From Halicephalobus mephisto (taxonomy: Eukaryota > Nematoda > Chromadorea > Rhabditida > Panagrolaimidae), in assembly GCA_009193035.1 (NCBI GenBank), contig SWDT01000001.1, forward strand, positions 1,612,001-1,676,000: 64,000 nucleotides of DNA. Reading direction: 5' to 3'. Below are positions 1 through 11,896 of the stretch, one piece after another. The notes under the pieces are model-generated. The model did not search any database. It was not told where the DNA came from and saw only the letters and a program-made list of their open reading frames with translations. Position 1 is the stretch's first letter. Each line of letters opens with the position of its first letter. The translations under genes and the position numbers were made by a program.

Positions 1-132
1 AAGCATAGGGAATTTCTCCGCTAAAGCGCTGAATAGCGAACATAAGCTTGTTGAACTCTTTTTAATCCAATTTACCCAGGACAATATCATTCCTTCTCTC
101 AAAGACCTTTGTAGACGAAATTCGCAGTTATT

Positions 133-277
133 TTATGTTGATTTTTTAGGTGCAGTTTGCAGCGTTTCCAAATTTCCCTCTGGGTAAAACAGATACGCCT
201 CATTGGCTGCAGACACCTCATCCCTAAATAAGTTATCCATATCCCCCAAACCAAAAGTGTTTAGCTGATGGCTTTAA
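133..277 (-). other. Orphan open segment in the leftmost Pol delta intron
   Basis: On the minus strand a 45-residue open segment ends in TAA at 133-135 and contains RDEVSAANEAYLFYPEGN. Its composition looks protein-like and a possible acceptor (TTTAG) precedes the RDEV part, but it does not match the next conserved stretch expected in Pol delta and would end that protein early. It may be chance, a relic exon, or the end of another gene. Confidence 0.2.
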
Positions 278-352
278 ACAAGTCCCAGATTTCTCGCTTC
301 TCTCCCTTTGGTTGTATTTTGGATATTGGTCTTTGAATATCAAACAACCTAC

Positions 353-3300
353 TTTTCGGGTTTCCTTGTTAATAGAGTAGTGTAGCAGAGATTATGAGCG
401 ATCATAATGGACGGATAAAGCGAAGCAAAATCCAAAGTTGCAATAGGAGTTGAGTAGAATCCTCTTCTCGGTTCAATGACTGTGGCTCCTTCATATCCCT
501 CATCTCCTTGACTAACTTCAATGACGGGCAAAAAGAGATTCCTTTGCTTCGTCTGAAACGAGAAATTATGAATTCTGTCCCATCTATTCTCAGAATTGAA
601 CAATTAATTTTTGCACATATATTGCTCTATTTCGCATTCGGCAATTTCTCCCACCCTTTTTATCTTGATAGCCAATCCCATTAAAATCAGGCAAACCTTC
701 TTTTGAAGTCCATATTCGAAAGAACTTCAACTATTCTTCCTTTGAAAGCCCATTCAAGAAACTTTGCACCCTAGACGTAGGCTAGAAATTCTCCAGAAAG
801 AATATCTATTCTTAGAATTGTTTAATGAACTACATACAATTTTAGCACATCTGAGTTAAAATAATTACTTCGTGCTATCCAAGCCGAGAAATTGCTCCAG
901 AACGATATTCCCTTCTAATTTCTGTTGCAGCCTCTTTTTTAAATCTTTTTCACTGACCTAACCCAGCTCTTATCCTTAGCCCAAGAAAGTTAGTGCCACG
1001 AAAAACAAAATTTCCAAAGTTTCTTTCTAACTCTGAATTCAAACGAAGCTCGCTCATTTAGCCTTCTCATCCGGGATAACACTTGGAGCTAAGCTATCAT
1101 CCATCATTTTCACAAAGACCAGAAGCCACGCTCTTATGACGCCACCTCGTGGCATCGAGTTGCGCATTTCCACCCTCTTGGTCCACTAGGAGGTTATCTT
1201 GATGATATATAATCTCGAAAGATTCTACTGACATTTACCGAATTTTAATTCCGTCGATCCCCTAAGTTGTTTTCATTTGACAAATTTATGGTCTGCGAAA
1301 TCTCTCATCTATTTCTCCTTTTCCTGTTATAAAGCTACTTCCGTTATCGTTCTCGGAAAGGTTAAGTAATACACTGCGCAGTTTGCTGTAAACGCTCCAT
1401 AATCTAATCTCACAAAATGAATTCGACCAGACTTACCCTTCGCATTATTTGGGACAAGACCTTTACTTGCTGGCCACGAAACACCAGGAAATTGAGAGGT
1501 ACACCGGTAACGCGAGCCATTTCCATGTAATTAATCACAGACATCAACTTATCTAGTAGGCGCAGTGGTAGGTAGGCATCTTTCATACAGTACACAGCTA
1601 AACGGCGTCTATCCCATTCCGATCCATTCTGAAACAGATAAATGAGTCCAGCTCTATCCTAATAAAACCGTACTTGAAGGTCGGAAATGATAGTGTATTC
1701 CACGTCTTCCTTCTGCTCGCTCAGGAAATGGTAACTGACACTATTTAGAGTGTAGCTACGAAGCTTGTAATCTCGCAACACCACTTGGAGGACATCGAAA
1801 ATAATACGTCCTTCAATAACGATGAGTTTGTTGACTCGATTACCCAACTGTTTCGACATTAATTGAGCATCCCGGATTCGACAAGGCGACTTGTCAACCC
1901 TTCCAAGTAGACTTACTTGACTGTCGATCTAAAAACCTCAATTAGTTCCCTCGCTCGTGCCGTGTTTACTTACCTTCAAATGCTTTGCTCGATCAACGAT
2001 ATAAGGCAAGTCGAAATTCTGAATATTGTAGCCAGTCATGATATCCGGATCGACTTTTCGGATGAATTCTGCCCATTTCTGAAAAACCACAACTATATCG
2101 ACGGTAATTCCGGCACAAAAGCAAATGGATAACTGCAGTGTATATCGCCAAGTCTATTGGGATCTGTCAATGAGTCCCTATGCCTATATTCCCTTCGCAA
2201 TATGGTATTCCCTCATATTCATCATCGGATTAATCGGGAACGTCGCAGTAATACATGTTACTTTGAAAAACCGATCTCTTCAGGTTGTTTAAATAACTAC
2301 AAAAGGTAATAACGAGAACTTTCCAGACCGTTCAAAACATTTTCATCATGAATCTTGCCGCAAGCGATATTGTTGTTTGTTTATTATCGCTTCCCATCAC
2401 CCCAATTACAAATATCTTCAAAAACTGGTATTTCGGTTCCGTGCTTTGCAGATTAATTCCGTGGGTCCAAGGAGTAAGCATCTTCATTTGCACGTTCAGC
2501 ATGGGGGCTATTGCTGTTGACCGATATATTCTCGTTGTCAGGCCCCATTCAACCCCTTTGAACAAGAAAAGTGCAATAAGTACAACTGTTGTTTTATGGA
2601 CCTTGTCCATTGTTGTCACATTACCGTACGCATTCATGATGAGCATGGAGACATATACAGTAAGTCAGTCATTGTTTACAGTCTTAAGCCATCCCCATTC
2701 AGAGTATTTGCGGCGTGTTTTGTACAGAAAGGTGGCCAAATAAGCACACCAGACAAGCATACACCTTAGTGGTCATGGTAGCTCAGTTCGTTCTACCCTT
2801 TTCCGTGATGGCCTTTTGCTACACTGCCATCTTCTCCAGACTTAAAAGCAGAACCCGAATAAGATTGCAGCGTTTAACTGCTCACTCAATGGTACTAGAA
2901 CAATCAACCATCACATTCCCAGCAAGTACAAGCGGTGAAAAGCTACCAAGTTTGCCCACCGGAAGAAAAGATGGATATATTAGTGATTTAGACGGACAAA
3001 CAGTTAGGACTTTAACACTGTTACAAAGCAACCATACCGACTTTCAGATAAGCGCGACCTTGGAAAGAAGACAGAAAGAAAAACAGCGACTTCTGAACAG
3101 AATTCGTAGAACAACAGCGATTTTAGCTTGTATGGTAATCATTTTCGGACTTACATGGCTACCCCACAACATCGTCTCCCTCCTAATTGAATATGAAGAT
3201 GATGATAACAATTTGTTCTACCTATTTGGACGGGAAGACTTGAACATGACCTACCTTATTAACTTATTCACTCACAGGTACCTCCAGTCAGTTCACTCTA

Positions 3301-6300
3301 ATTAAATAATCATTTAATTACAGCTTTGCGATGACCAACAATATATCAAACCCATTACTGTATGCCTGGCTTAACCCAACATTTCGGGAATCGTTAGCAA
3401 AAACATTTTTCAGCAAAAGGAAGCCTACAAAACAACGGTAACCTCATTGCGTCAATCTCCATTACAAAAAATTTACAGAAAAAACACACAAGCCTCTCTT
3501 GCTGAACATAAACTCACCCCTCCATACAGAAAAACAAGCAATCTGCCTTCCCCGTCAATTAGTGAACGATTAATTCAAACGCCCAAAAACCAGACCAAAT
3601 CTACCCGATACTTATCCAGTGAACAATATCTCATGCTTCCACAATGCAATGGCAGCCATAAAGTGGATATTGATCCCGCGCTCAGGTCACCTAGCACAGC
3701 TCATAATATGCTGACACCCAATTCCATAACATCGTCATCATTTTCTGAGCATTCATTACCTACGTACAGTAATAGCAACCTATTCTACTCCAAAGCAGAG
3801 AACTACGGCTTGGTCACAGAAGATGGATTCATAGACCCTGCTGATATACTAATATAAATTATTCGGTATTGCCAGTTTTTCTTGAGTAAATAAATGACTT
3901 ACCAATAACAGATCCTTCTCGTCAGAACACTGGATGATATCCGAGCCGACAACCGGCGCACAGGTGCCAATGACAAAGCAGTTGCGAACAAACGGTTCAC
4001 TACTTCCCTCAACCTTGACCATGTTGGCGATTTGAATAACGGGATCATGTTCGGGTTCCGGGAAGACACCTGGACGACCCGCACATTCAATATCAAAGCT
4101 GAGAGTTCGGAAAGGTGCTACTTTACTCCATTGACCCTCGGGGCTGTGCACAATCAGATCTTCCACGCTGATGTAGACCTCAATCTGGCAGAGCGTCGTT
4201 CTCTTCCTCTCATTATATTTCATAGACGGTAATTCAACCCATCCACATCCAACAAGATCAATGTCGACCATGAATCGAACCTCAAAGTCGATATTGGCTT
4301 CGAAACACTGAATGTTCTCTGTTGCACGCTTAGTTAAATTCACTCCTCTAGCAAGTGTCTGCCGAACTAAACTCTTTTTACTGAAATACAATTTGACTTC
4401 TATGAGAACTTACAATTGTTGATAATCCTTGGGGAAATCACGTAAATCTTTAGAAACTTGTGCTTGACGTCATCAGGACGGTATCCGTAGAGATTGTTTC
4501 CATAGACAATATCAATACCAAGAACCACTTCCGTGATATCGGAAGTAAGGCCAAAGGAAGATTTCGCAAAGGATTTTCCAAATTCATTCAGCACCTGGAT
4601 AGCATGCGGAATGTGCTCTTCACGGAAATCTGTCGGAGCCAACGCATAAAAATAAGGCCGGTAGTCCGTAACATGAATACAGGCAGAATATCCATCTTCA
4701 GTAGACCCAAATAACCGGACAATTACACCACTATTATCTGCAAAAATAACAACAATTACAAAAGTCAACAGTTCAGATACTCGCAGTTGGCAAAGAGCAG
4801 CTTCACATGGTGCTACGCAATCGTTAAAGCTCAACGAAGCACTATCATGAGAAACAGCGTCTTGCCACTGCTGAAACAAATTTGTTAGATCCACAGAATA
4901 TCAACAGATTAGTAAATTGTTGTCAAGACATTCTATCTCATGTCCACACCACGAGTCAGCAACCAGGTAGCAGTAGGTCCGCTTCTCTCAACATGGGAGG
5001 GCGACAACCATAACAAAAGCGTCTCCAAAATCTCCACCTAGCAACCATCTCGCAAGGGCGACCTCCGGGAGCAGTCAGAAAAGCGAGAACAGCTTTCAAA
5101 CAAGGTCTCCCCTTTATGGCGCGAAGGTAGTTCTAACCTTCCAGCTTAGCTCTCATCTGCGCGGTCTTTTTGTGCAGCTCGCAACGCAGATGGCAACACC
5201 GCTAATGATTTTCAGCTTAAAATGAAAAATAATAACCATCCAAGAGATTCGGACACCCTGGTTTCAAAAAAGGATGTTAGCAACTAGCCAAGACACGCTT
5301 TTCAAAGTACGAAACCATGACAATCGTCAAAGTCAACCATGAATAGTCTCTAGGATGACAAAGGTAAACTGCTCCAAATCAAACCCAATTACCACGCGTT
5401 AGACTCAATAAGCAAAATCCTGAGTCAATAGACCCACAATTAGAGCGACAATAAAAAATAAAGGTCGATGCACATACATGGTTTCGAATATGCAAACACA
5501 TTGGTCACCGAAAGTTTCAATCTGTTCAATGTCCTGCATTGAGTCCTCTAAATTTTGCGTGCACACGCGTCCCACGTCTGGCTCAAATCAAATGGAATGG
5601 AGGGTCCTTTCTAAAGCATGGAACTGATATAGGCAAATATGTACAAGCAGTTAAAAGGTGCGCATCAACAGATAAAATAAGTTGTCCAAATGAGCAAACT
5701 TCGTAATAAATTGAAGCAGAATATGGAAGGAAATCAAATGCAGCCATAATATAGTGGGTTACAAAGGAATTAGCTCCCACCACTTAATCCCCAGAACCGT
5801 AGATTTACAAAGCCGGGGTATATTAGACTTATCTCACGGAATTACCGCGCACCTGCCCGAATACAGCATTATTAATTAACACCTTACACCCGAAAATATG
5901 TACTAGCAGTGCTGCTTTCCTCTAAGCAGGCTAAAACGAAAGACGTTCGGAACATGCAATCATGGGAAGAGAATAAGGAATGAATATTTCGAAATTACAC
6001 TCACCACAAATATAATCGAGATCCACGACTTGGACTGCGAAGCTATCTTGAGGAATCCGCAGCTTACATGGCTTCCTTTCCCACGTCCGTTCAATGCGCT
6101 TATCATGCACAGCCAACTGAGGTCCTTCCGACTCTAGAAATGAGTTACATCCAACTTCCATATATCAAAGATGTTAAAACAAACCTACTAAGCCCTCTAG
6201 TTTAGTTTCGAAACCACTCTTCTCATTTTCCGCCTTCTTCCTAGATGAATGAATTACAATTTATATATGGAACGTTAACTAAAGCTACTCACGCTCTGCG

Positions 6301-6351
6301 AGCCGGAGGTCCTCCACCTTGAGCTGATGGACGTTTAGACGGAGGAGGCAT
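353..6351 (-). CDS. POLD1: DNA polymerase delta catalytic subunit, 5' part (gene runs off the left edge)
   Basis: B-family replicative polymerase with 3'-5' proofreading; acts at the nuclear fork. Spliced model, transcript order: 6293-6351, 6185-6240, 6005-6133, 4414-4737, 3903-4366, 1974-2078, 1674-1928, 1437-1628, 353-552. All junctions keep frame and give the first 594 residues of a protein usually near 1,100 aa. Visible motifs: ExoI FDIEC (about residue 280), Exo[13 protein letters not shown] (about 360), Exo[12 protein letters not shown] (about 477), polymerase motif [10 protein letters not shown] (about 569). Thumb, motif C and Cys clusters lie outside the window. The acceptor at 4366 was chosen over a TTTCAG at 4381 because only the former keeps frame and length against other Pol delta proteins. 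The N-terminus is short and basic. The 1.8-kb intron 2079-3902 carries a GPCR gene on the other strand. Two TTTTGGCGC boxes lie upstream of the start. Confidence 0.95.
2125..3857 (+). CDS. Neuropeptide-type rhodopsin-family GPCR, nested in a Pol delta intron
   Basis: Exons 2125-2283, 2327-2659, 2703-3277, 3324-3437, 3479-3857, all frame-consistent, give a complete 519-aa seven-helix receptor. Landmarks: GN in TM1, LAxSD in TM2, a Cys before TM3, DRYILVVRP at the end of TM3 (about residue 118), a Cys-containing ECL2, a long basic third loop, TWLPHN in TM6, and [10 protein letters not shown] in TM7 (NPxxY-type). The QGVSIF TM3 context resembles NPY/NPF/RFamide-like (npr) receptors, so a peptide ligand is likely; the exact orthologue is not resolved. 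The start at 2125 is the first ATG and begins an N-terminus with a possible glycosylation site at Asn3. The cytoplasmic tail is Ser/Thr rich. The whole gene sits antisense inside Pol delta intron 2079-3902, its stop only about 45 bp from the upstream Pol delta exon. Confidence 0.9.
4738..6004. other. Long intron of the Pol delta gene
   Basis: This 1.27-kb intron separates the exon ending in the VVDLDYIC motif from the next one. It has higher GC than the flanking intergenic DNA between about 4950 and 5220, but I see no exon, RNA gene or repeat in it. Confidence 0.6.
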
Positions 6352-6445
6352 CAGGAATTCTTGTATCGGAAAAAAGTAATAAACAAACACCCACTTTCGA
6401 AATAGAAATGTTAGATCCAAACAGCTTTGAGCAATGAGTAAAGAA

Positions 6446-6467
6446 TTTTGGCGCACTCTTTTGGCGC
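6446..6467. promoter_or_regulatory. Tandem E2F-like sites upstream of the Pol delta gene
   Basis: Two copies of TTTTGGCGC (6446-6454 and 6459-6467) lie about 95-115 bp upstream of the Pol delta start codon at 6351. They match the TTTSSCGC consensus of E2F/DP, which controls S-phase genes in animals. Function is inferred from sequence and position only. Confidence 0.5.
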
Positions 6468-7362
6468 CTCTTCTTTTCGTTGCAGGAAATCCAAAGCCAC
6501 GACTCCAGAAATCGTGATTCCAGGATTGTCCATGTTTGTGGTTTACTATTTATGAGTAAATTTTTACTTTTCTTTTTCTTTGTATATCTTAACTTTCATT
6601 TATCTTTACGATGCCCTTTAATCTGCTTTGTCATATATCTCATGTATTTCCAAAAATAACAAAAACGACCAGATTCATCGAATTAAATAAGAGCAAAAAA
6701 GTCACTGACGGTGGAAAATTGTTTTTTCGTACTCAGCAAAACTTCAAATCAATTATAGAAAAATACTGAGAAGAAAATGACACTACATGCTCATGTTTAC
6801 TTCGGTTGAGTATTTATGAAAGGTCTCTAGGAGAATTACAGGGAATGCAGACAACCCATGTCCAGATGAATTTATTTTCCGATAGATTGAACTTTTTTCG
6901 AGTTTTCGAAGAAGAATTGAAGGAAACTAAAATAACTATACGTCCAGGAAATTCTCTCTATAAATCAGACCCTAGTTTGAATTTCCGAAGAGACATTATG
7001 GAGAATTAAGAGGATTGAGGGCTCGAATAAATTTGCTTTTAAATATTTCGGACCCTACTCATATCCATTGAAGATAAATTCGTCATGGAAAACCGAAATA
7101 ATATTTTATTAGAATCTTTTGTAAAAGATAGTGTTTTATCTGAATGATAGTCAAAGTAAACCCTCATTTAGATTGTCATTACGAAATTATTATTATTCAA
7201 AAGGATAACGAAGTTTGTTAAACTTTTACATTATTTACATCTATTGCAAGGAAATCCAGAACTATAACTTTGTAAAAATATCCAGCTAATAATTGTCCTA
7301 GTTTCTCTTTATAAAATTTTGGTTAAACCTTTATGACATCATTTTCATTTGCATCATCCTTA

Positions 7363-8546
7363 ACACTGCAAAATTCGATTGTAAGAATAGCATATTTGAT
7401 AGAGGTAGAATTGGTGAGTCAAAGGACATATAAGATTCAAACGAAAAAGTCAAATTTGATATATGGAAAATTATGTTGAACAGTTTGTCGTAGTTAGATC
7501 AAAAAATCTTAATACTTCGATAATTGAAGAACTAATAAAAATGTTGATATATCAAATAGAATGAAGAATCTGTATTCTATCAGGTAATGTAAAATATACT
7601 AAATTCCATCAATTTTAGTTCAAAATCCAACACTCTTGTTTTATACCTCAAGATCATTTGTATTATACTTTTCTCTTTAATATTTTGAAAAAAGAAAATT
7701 GGTCCACTTCATTTTGAAGAGAAATATGGGTTCCATCATTGTACATTAGGAATTGGTTTCTTTGCTTCGGTTTTTGAATAAAAACTTTCACTCAAAAGTG
7801 TCAAAAAGTAACATGACACCGCCAAGAACAATAACGGTACGATTGCTATCGTTTTCCTTTATGTTCTGTTCATCAATGCTATAATTACTAGAAAGTAGGT
7901 CTGAATAGTAGAAATGAAATGAATAAATGTACGAAATGATATATGAATCTCTTATCTAAAAGATTTCCAAAATTGTAGTATTTGGGGATCCTCAAATTTA
8001 GATTTTTTAGTGTAAATCATCTGATGTTTCTAAAAATTTACTTCATATATTAAGCTCAACAAAGAGGGAACATAGAGTTAAGTTTCTTTATTCCTGAACT
8101 AAACGAATCATATTGGTAATTTAAAAAACTCCCGTAATTTTTTTTAAATGCTGGTTATGAATATAGTTAATGTTCATATAATAAGTTAGCAACGTTGTTC
8201 TTCGGTATAAATTAACTGAATTTCCTTATTTCTGAAGAATACAGAAAAGTAATAAAGATCTTGTTATAATATGAATAAAGTTTGTCATATCTCTATATTT
8301 GATGGGATTCGGTATATTTTACATTATCTGATAGAATACAGATTCTTCATTCTATTTGATATATCAACATTTTTATTAGTTCTTCAATTATCGAAGTATT
8401 AAAATTTTTTGATCTAACTATAACAAACTGTTCAACATAATTTTCCATATATCAAATTTGACTTTTTCGTTTGAATCTTATATGCCCTTTGACTCAGCAA
8501 TGCTACCTCTATCAAATATATTATTCTTACAATTAATCTGCAGTTT
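7363..8546. repeat. Large inverted repeat (foldback element), arms about 250 bp
   Basis: The left arm (about 7363-7612) and right arm (about 8297-8546) are reverse complements with only scattered mismatches. Anchors: TGAAGAATCTGTATTCTATC at 7561 reappears inverted near 8331-8350, and CATATTTGATAGAGGTAG-like sequence at about 7391 reappears inverted near 8500-8520. The roughly 680-bp spacer is AT-rich with no gene. No terminal target-site duplication was identified. The form fits a foldback or MITE-type DNA element. Confidence 0.75.
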
Positions 8547-9016
8547 CAGTTAGCATTTATGAAATTTGTTTCCTTATTGGTATTTCTACTCTATATCATC
8601 ACAAAAATAATGAACATGATAGACTTTAGTTTCTCTATATTTTTTGATTAGGAAAAAGAGAATAAGACCTGGGTTTGAGAAATTTATTGCTCAACTTGTT
8701 TTTTGGACTATTGGACAACTGTAATAGTTGATACGAGATCCCAGATCAGTAGCCAAAAAATTAAAGGAAAAGAATGATGATTTTCCCCAAAATTCTAGAA
8801 ATCTCAAGAACTAACAATAAAAAGATTCTTATTTGAGTTCTAAATTTAAAAGCAAATGCTAAGCAGATTCTTAGTCCCTTATGGAAAGCCGAATGAACAT
8901 AATGTAAGATGGAAGATTTCGTAACCCGAATCATTTAATTTTTACATTATCATTCATAAAAGATATCTTTTATATTAAAGTTCGATTTTTTGTCTTTTTA
9001 TTGCATCCAAGGGTAA

Positions 9017-9149
9017 TTAAATAATTTCCAATTCTTCCACAAACTCCTTTGTCATCATACGAGGGTTACCTTTCACCATAACCTTCAAAACATTGTCATT
9101 AACAGAAATTGTCCAATTGTCGAGACTTTTATCTCTCTTGTAGAGTCCT
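9017..9149 (-). other. Orphan last-exon-like segment
   Basis: After an ACTTAG acceptor at 9150-9155 the minus strand is open for 43 residues (contains DNWTISVNDNVLKVMVKG) and stops at TAA 9017-9019. It reads like a terminal coding exon. It lies 380 bp beyond the BLTP3-like stop codon, but I found no donor of the right phase joining them. It could be an alternative end, a relic, or chance. Confidence 0.3.
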
Positions 9150-9531
9150 CTAAGTCAATAGTAAATAATGGATAGGTTAATCTATCCCTGACCAAATGTT
9201 CCGTTTACTCTTTTCTTAGTATTTTTACAGTGAATTTCAATTAAAAACTGTAAAGAATCACCCGAAAATCACGTTTTGTATTTCAACCTTCGAAGCTTAT
9301 AAAACAATGAAATTCAAAAGAAATTAAAAACAAACTAAGCAAATAGAAGCAGGACTTGAGTTTCACAATAAAATAAAGAATACACATATTCTTATACATA
9401 GTACATCTGTTGCAAAAAAGTCACCCTCGACTAAAACCGATATTTTCTTGCTAACCCAATGAAATACAAAATTTACCAAAAATCTTATATCAAAATTTCG
9501 ACACGTGAAATAGGACGGTATTCTAAAATAA

Positions 9532-10437
9532 TCATTTTTTAATCTCTGCACCATCTGTCACTGCTAAATCCCCAACTCTGATTCTGAGAGGGTTTCTTTT
9601 CTTTTTACTCTGGAACAATTGACTCAATTAGTCATTTTTAACACAACAAACTTACAATAATCTGGATATTGGACCTTTCGATGCCAAGTTCCAAGAAGAG
9701 GGGGTCTTCTTCTGCTTTGTCATCTTCGATAAAAGGTCCCAAATAAGAAACGATCTGTTCATCCAATGCAGCGTTTAGATTTTGGATTTTGGCGATGACA
9801 TGAGTATATTTGCTTTCTCCTGTTCCTTCAGCTTGAACTTGAAACTGCAAGTGAGCTTCTTTGAATGACTTTTCTTCCCCTTTCGGTTGGTTGACACTGG
9901 ACGAAGCCGCTTTATCAGCAAGGACAACCGAAGGTGCTCGATGTTTGTCGAAGATATTTTTGAGTGGAATGTTCAATTCTTGGGAAACGGATAAGGTGGA
10001 TGAATAACCAGTGATTGTCGATTTGCCTTCCCCACTAAACAGAACAACATTGAAATTTGAAAGAGTCGCACTTAGAGCATTCACATCCCTTTCTAGAAGC
10101 TTCAACTCTCGCTTTGTCATCTGAACTTCTTCAATCTCTATTGCTTCTTCAGCTACTTCTGGGAAGATGTCGTCTCCTAATTGAGTCGCAACATCGAATG
10201 GAAGTTGAGAATCGTCATCAGAAATCATAGAGAGGGATTCATCCAAATTACTTATCAAGTCATCTGCTAACGTCTGGCTATTGAAATCCGCGAAATCAAT
10301 TTCTTTCGGTTGGATCACTACTGGAAGAGTAGGAAGAGGGGTTGTAGCTGCAGAAATAGGGATTTCTTTAACTGAAGATGGAGGTCTTTCTTCTTGAGCA
10401 TTATTTCCAATTACATTCAGCTTTTCTTGACCAGTCT
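9532..10437 (-). CDS. Probable C-terminal exons of the BLTP3/UHRF1BP1-like lipid-transfer protein
   Basis: Exons 9656-10437 and 9532-9609 join in frame (donor GTAAGT, acceptor TTCCAG) and end at TGA 9532-9534. The first part is acidic and Ser/Pro-rich, followed by a helical ELKLLERDVNALSATLSNF-like stretch, then a beta-rich region (THVIAKIQNLNAALDEQIV, SYLGPFIEDD, PLFLELGIERSN) of the kind that builds repeating beta-groove units in bridge-like lipid-transfer proteins. The N-terminal exons of such a protein lie on the same strand at 20558-22891, with nothing else on the minus strand between, so this is probably its C-terminus. The 10437 acceptor needs a phase-1 donor whereas the upstream exon ends in phase 0, so at least one intermediate exon is missing from my model. 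Confidence 0.55.
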
Positions 10438-11896
10438 CTAAAAATCACTTCATTATTCTTTGACTTTTTTCTAAATTCTCATTCGAAAACTTCGTGTTCA
10501 CACAAGACTTTTGCAATTTCACGGAGTGCTTATTTCTTTTCCGAAAAAAGGTGATTGTTTGTTAGCTCGTAATGGGAATCCAAAGAAGGTAAAATATGAC
10601 GCAGCTGATGCGATGAACAAATAGAGGTCCGAACCATAGGGAACCGTGGTCACTTTTCCAAATCTCAGACTAACTCAAGAACTTTTGAAGAGTTGATCCG
10701 CTTCATCGAGCAGTCCTCAAACTGCTTTTATTCTGCATTGTTGTTTGAAACCAAAAGAATCACATGCTTCGATGAAAATTTTCTCCTTTTCAAAATCTTA
10801 ATCCTCCCATCCTGACTTTCCCTATTGGCTTACATAAAATTTTTTATTAAATTTGCTTTTATACGAGATCTGCGCAAGACAAAATAAAATATAGACCAAG
10901 TGAAGAGGATCGGGTTACCACTGTTTGACACTTGGTCAATGTATTGGCAACCATAAAAGGATGTTACGTAACCAAACCTGGCGGGCTAAATGGTAAGTTC
11001 GTTCAAGTATAATTCACTTTACGAAAAATTTCAGACTTGAATAAAATTCCTTTGATCTCATTGCTTAAGGGAATTTATATCCATCCATCTATGAACTGGT
11101 CAGTCAACATACGGTCAAAATCCGCGTGGATATCAAATGCTCAGTCATCTTGTTTGTACAATTTAGATAAAGCTCTCAAAATACCGTGCTTCCCACAAAA
11201 TAGATCTCGAAACCTGTTCATTTTTTAGTTCTTCCAACATTTCGGTGAACAATAATACTTTTGAAGTTTTTTCATTGTCTTGTCGTCCGAACTTTTTTTA
11301 TCATCGCTAAGATTTTCACCAAACTAGACATCTGAAGTTTAGTTGAAGCTATTCTAACTTCCGGATTACTAAAGTCTAATATCGATAAGTGGCTACTAAT
11401 TTGACGCTGAAAACTCTCAAAACCCCATCAAACTGTACTTTTTCAGCTTCCTTTCTCGAATCTCAATCGCACACACTCCAAACCAGTGTTTCGTAAACCA
11501 GACCCTGGTCCCATACCCACCACGTTCGTTGCGCTGACCAACAAGTGCTCTTGAGATTCTTTTGGCCAAATCCCATTTTTCATTTGTCTTTCCTTTTTCG
11601 TGAATATCGATGAAGCAAGTGTCTCTTTGGCAAGAATTTTATTTTCGTAGTCGTTACCCTTGTCGACGAACTTCAAGAGTTTCGTCTTGCCCGTAGGCAA
11701 CTTGTCTCTTTTTGATATCAGAAAATTTATGTTCGTTACTCTTGAAATTTTAAGTGGAACCAAAACGTGGATTATTATATCACGTCGAATCTTGATCTTA
11801 CTACTTTCAGAATATATCAGAATCACATTCTACATTTCGGTCGACTCACCCTCAATTAATGTAATCTTTCTTCGATCATTGTTACGATGCGAAAAA
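10438..11896. other. Non-coding stretch between the BLTP3-like C-terminus and the first LRR gene
   Basis: No exon could be supported. A segment near 11446-11560 is open on both strands and follows a TTTTTCAG on +, but has no matching donor or recognisable domain. The interval presumably holds intron sequence of the BLTP3-like gene and the promoter of the first LRR gene. Confidence 0.4.

Larger units (their letters stand above)
6352..9531. other. Intergenic region between Pol delta and the BLTP3-like gene
   Basis: About 3.2 kb of AT-rich DNA. It holds the E2F-like sites near the Pol delta start, a large inverted repeat (7363-8546) and one orphan exon-like segment (9017-9149). An open frame at 6806-7009 (+) has no splice context or recognisable domain and is left out. 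Confidence 0.6.

Noticed and set aside
2332..2646. Minus frame antisense to the GPCR
   Set aside because: It is the complement of the TM2-TM4 coding exon and has no splice context in Pol delta.
4381..4413. A 33-bp Pol delta intron ending in TTTCAG at 4381
   Set aside because: It shifts the frame; the acceptor at 4367 gives a 47-bp intron and aligns with other Pol delta proteins without gaps.
6806..7009. 67-codon plus frame in the intergenic region
   Set aside because: No signal, domain or splice partner; it is expected by chance in 3 kb.
11443..11826. 127-codon minus frame, possible missing BLTP3-like exon
   Set aside because: There is no GT donor before its stop and the composition does not match the family; the same DNA is also open on the plus strand.
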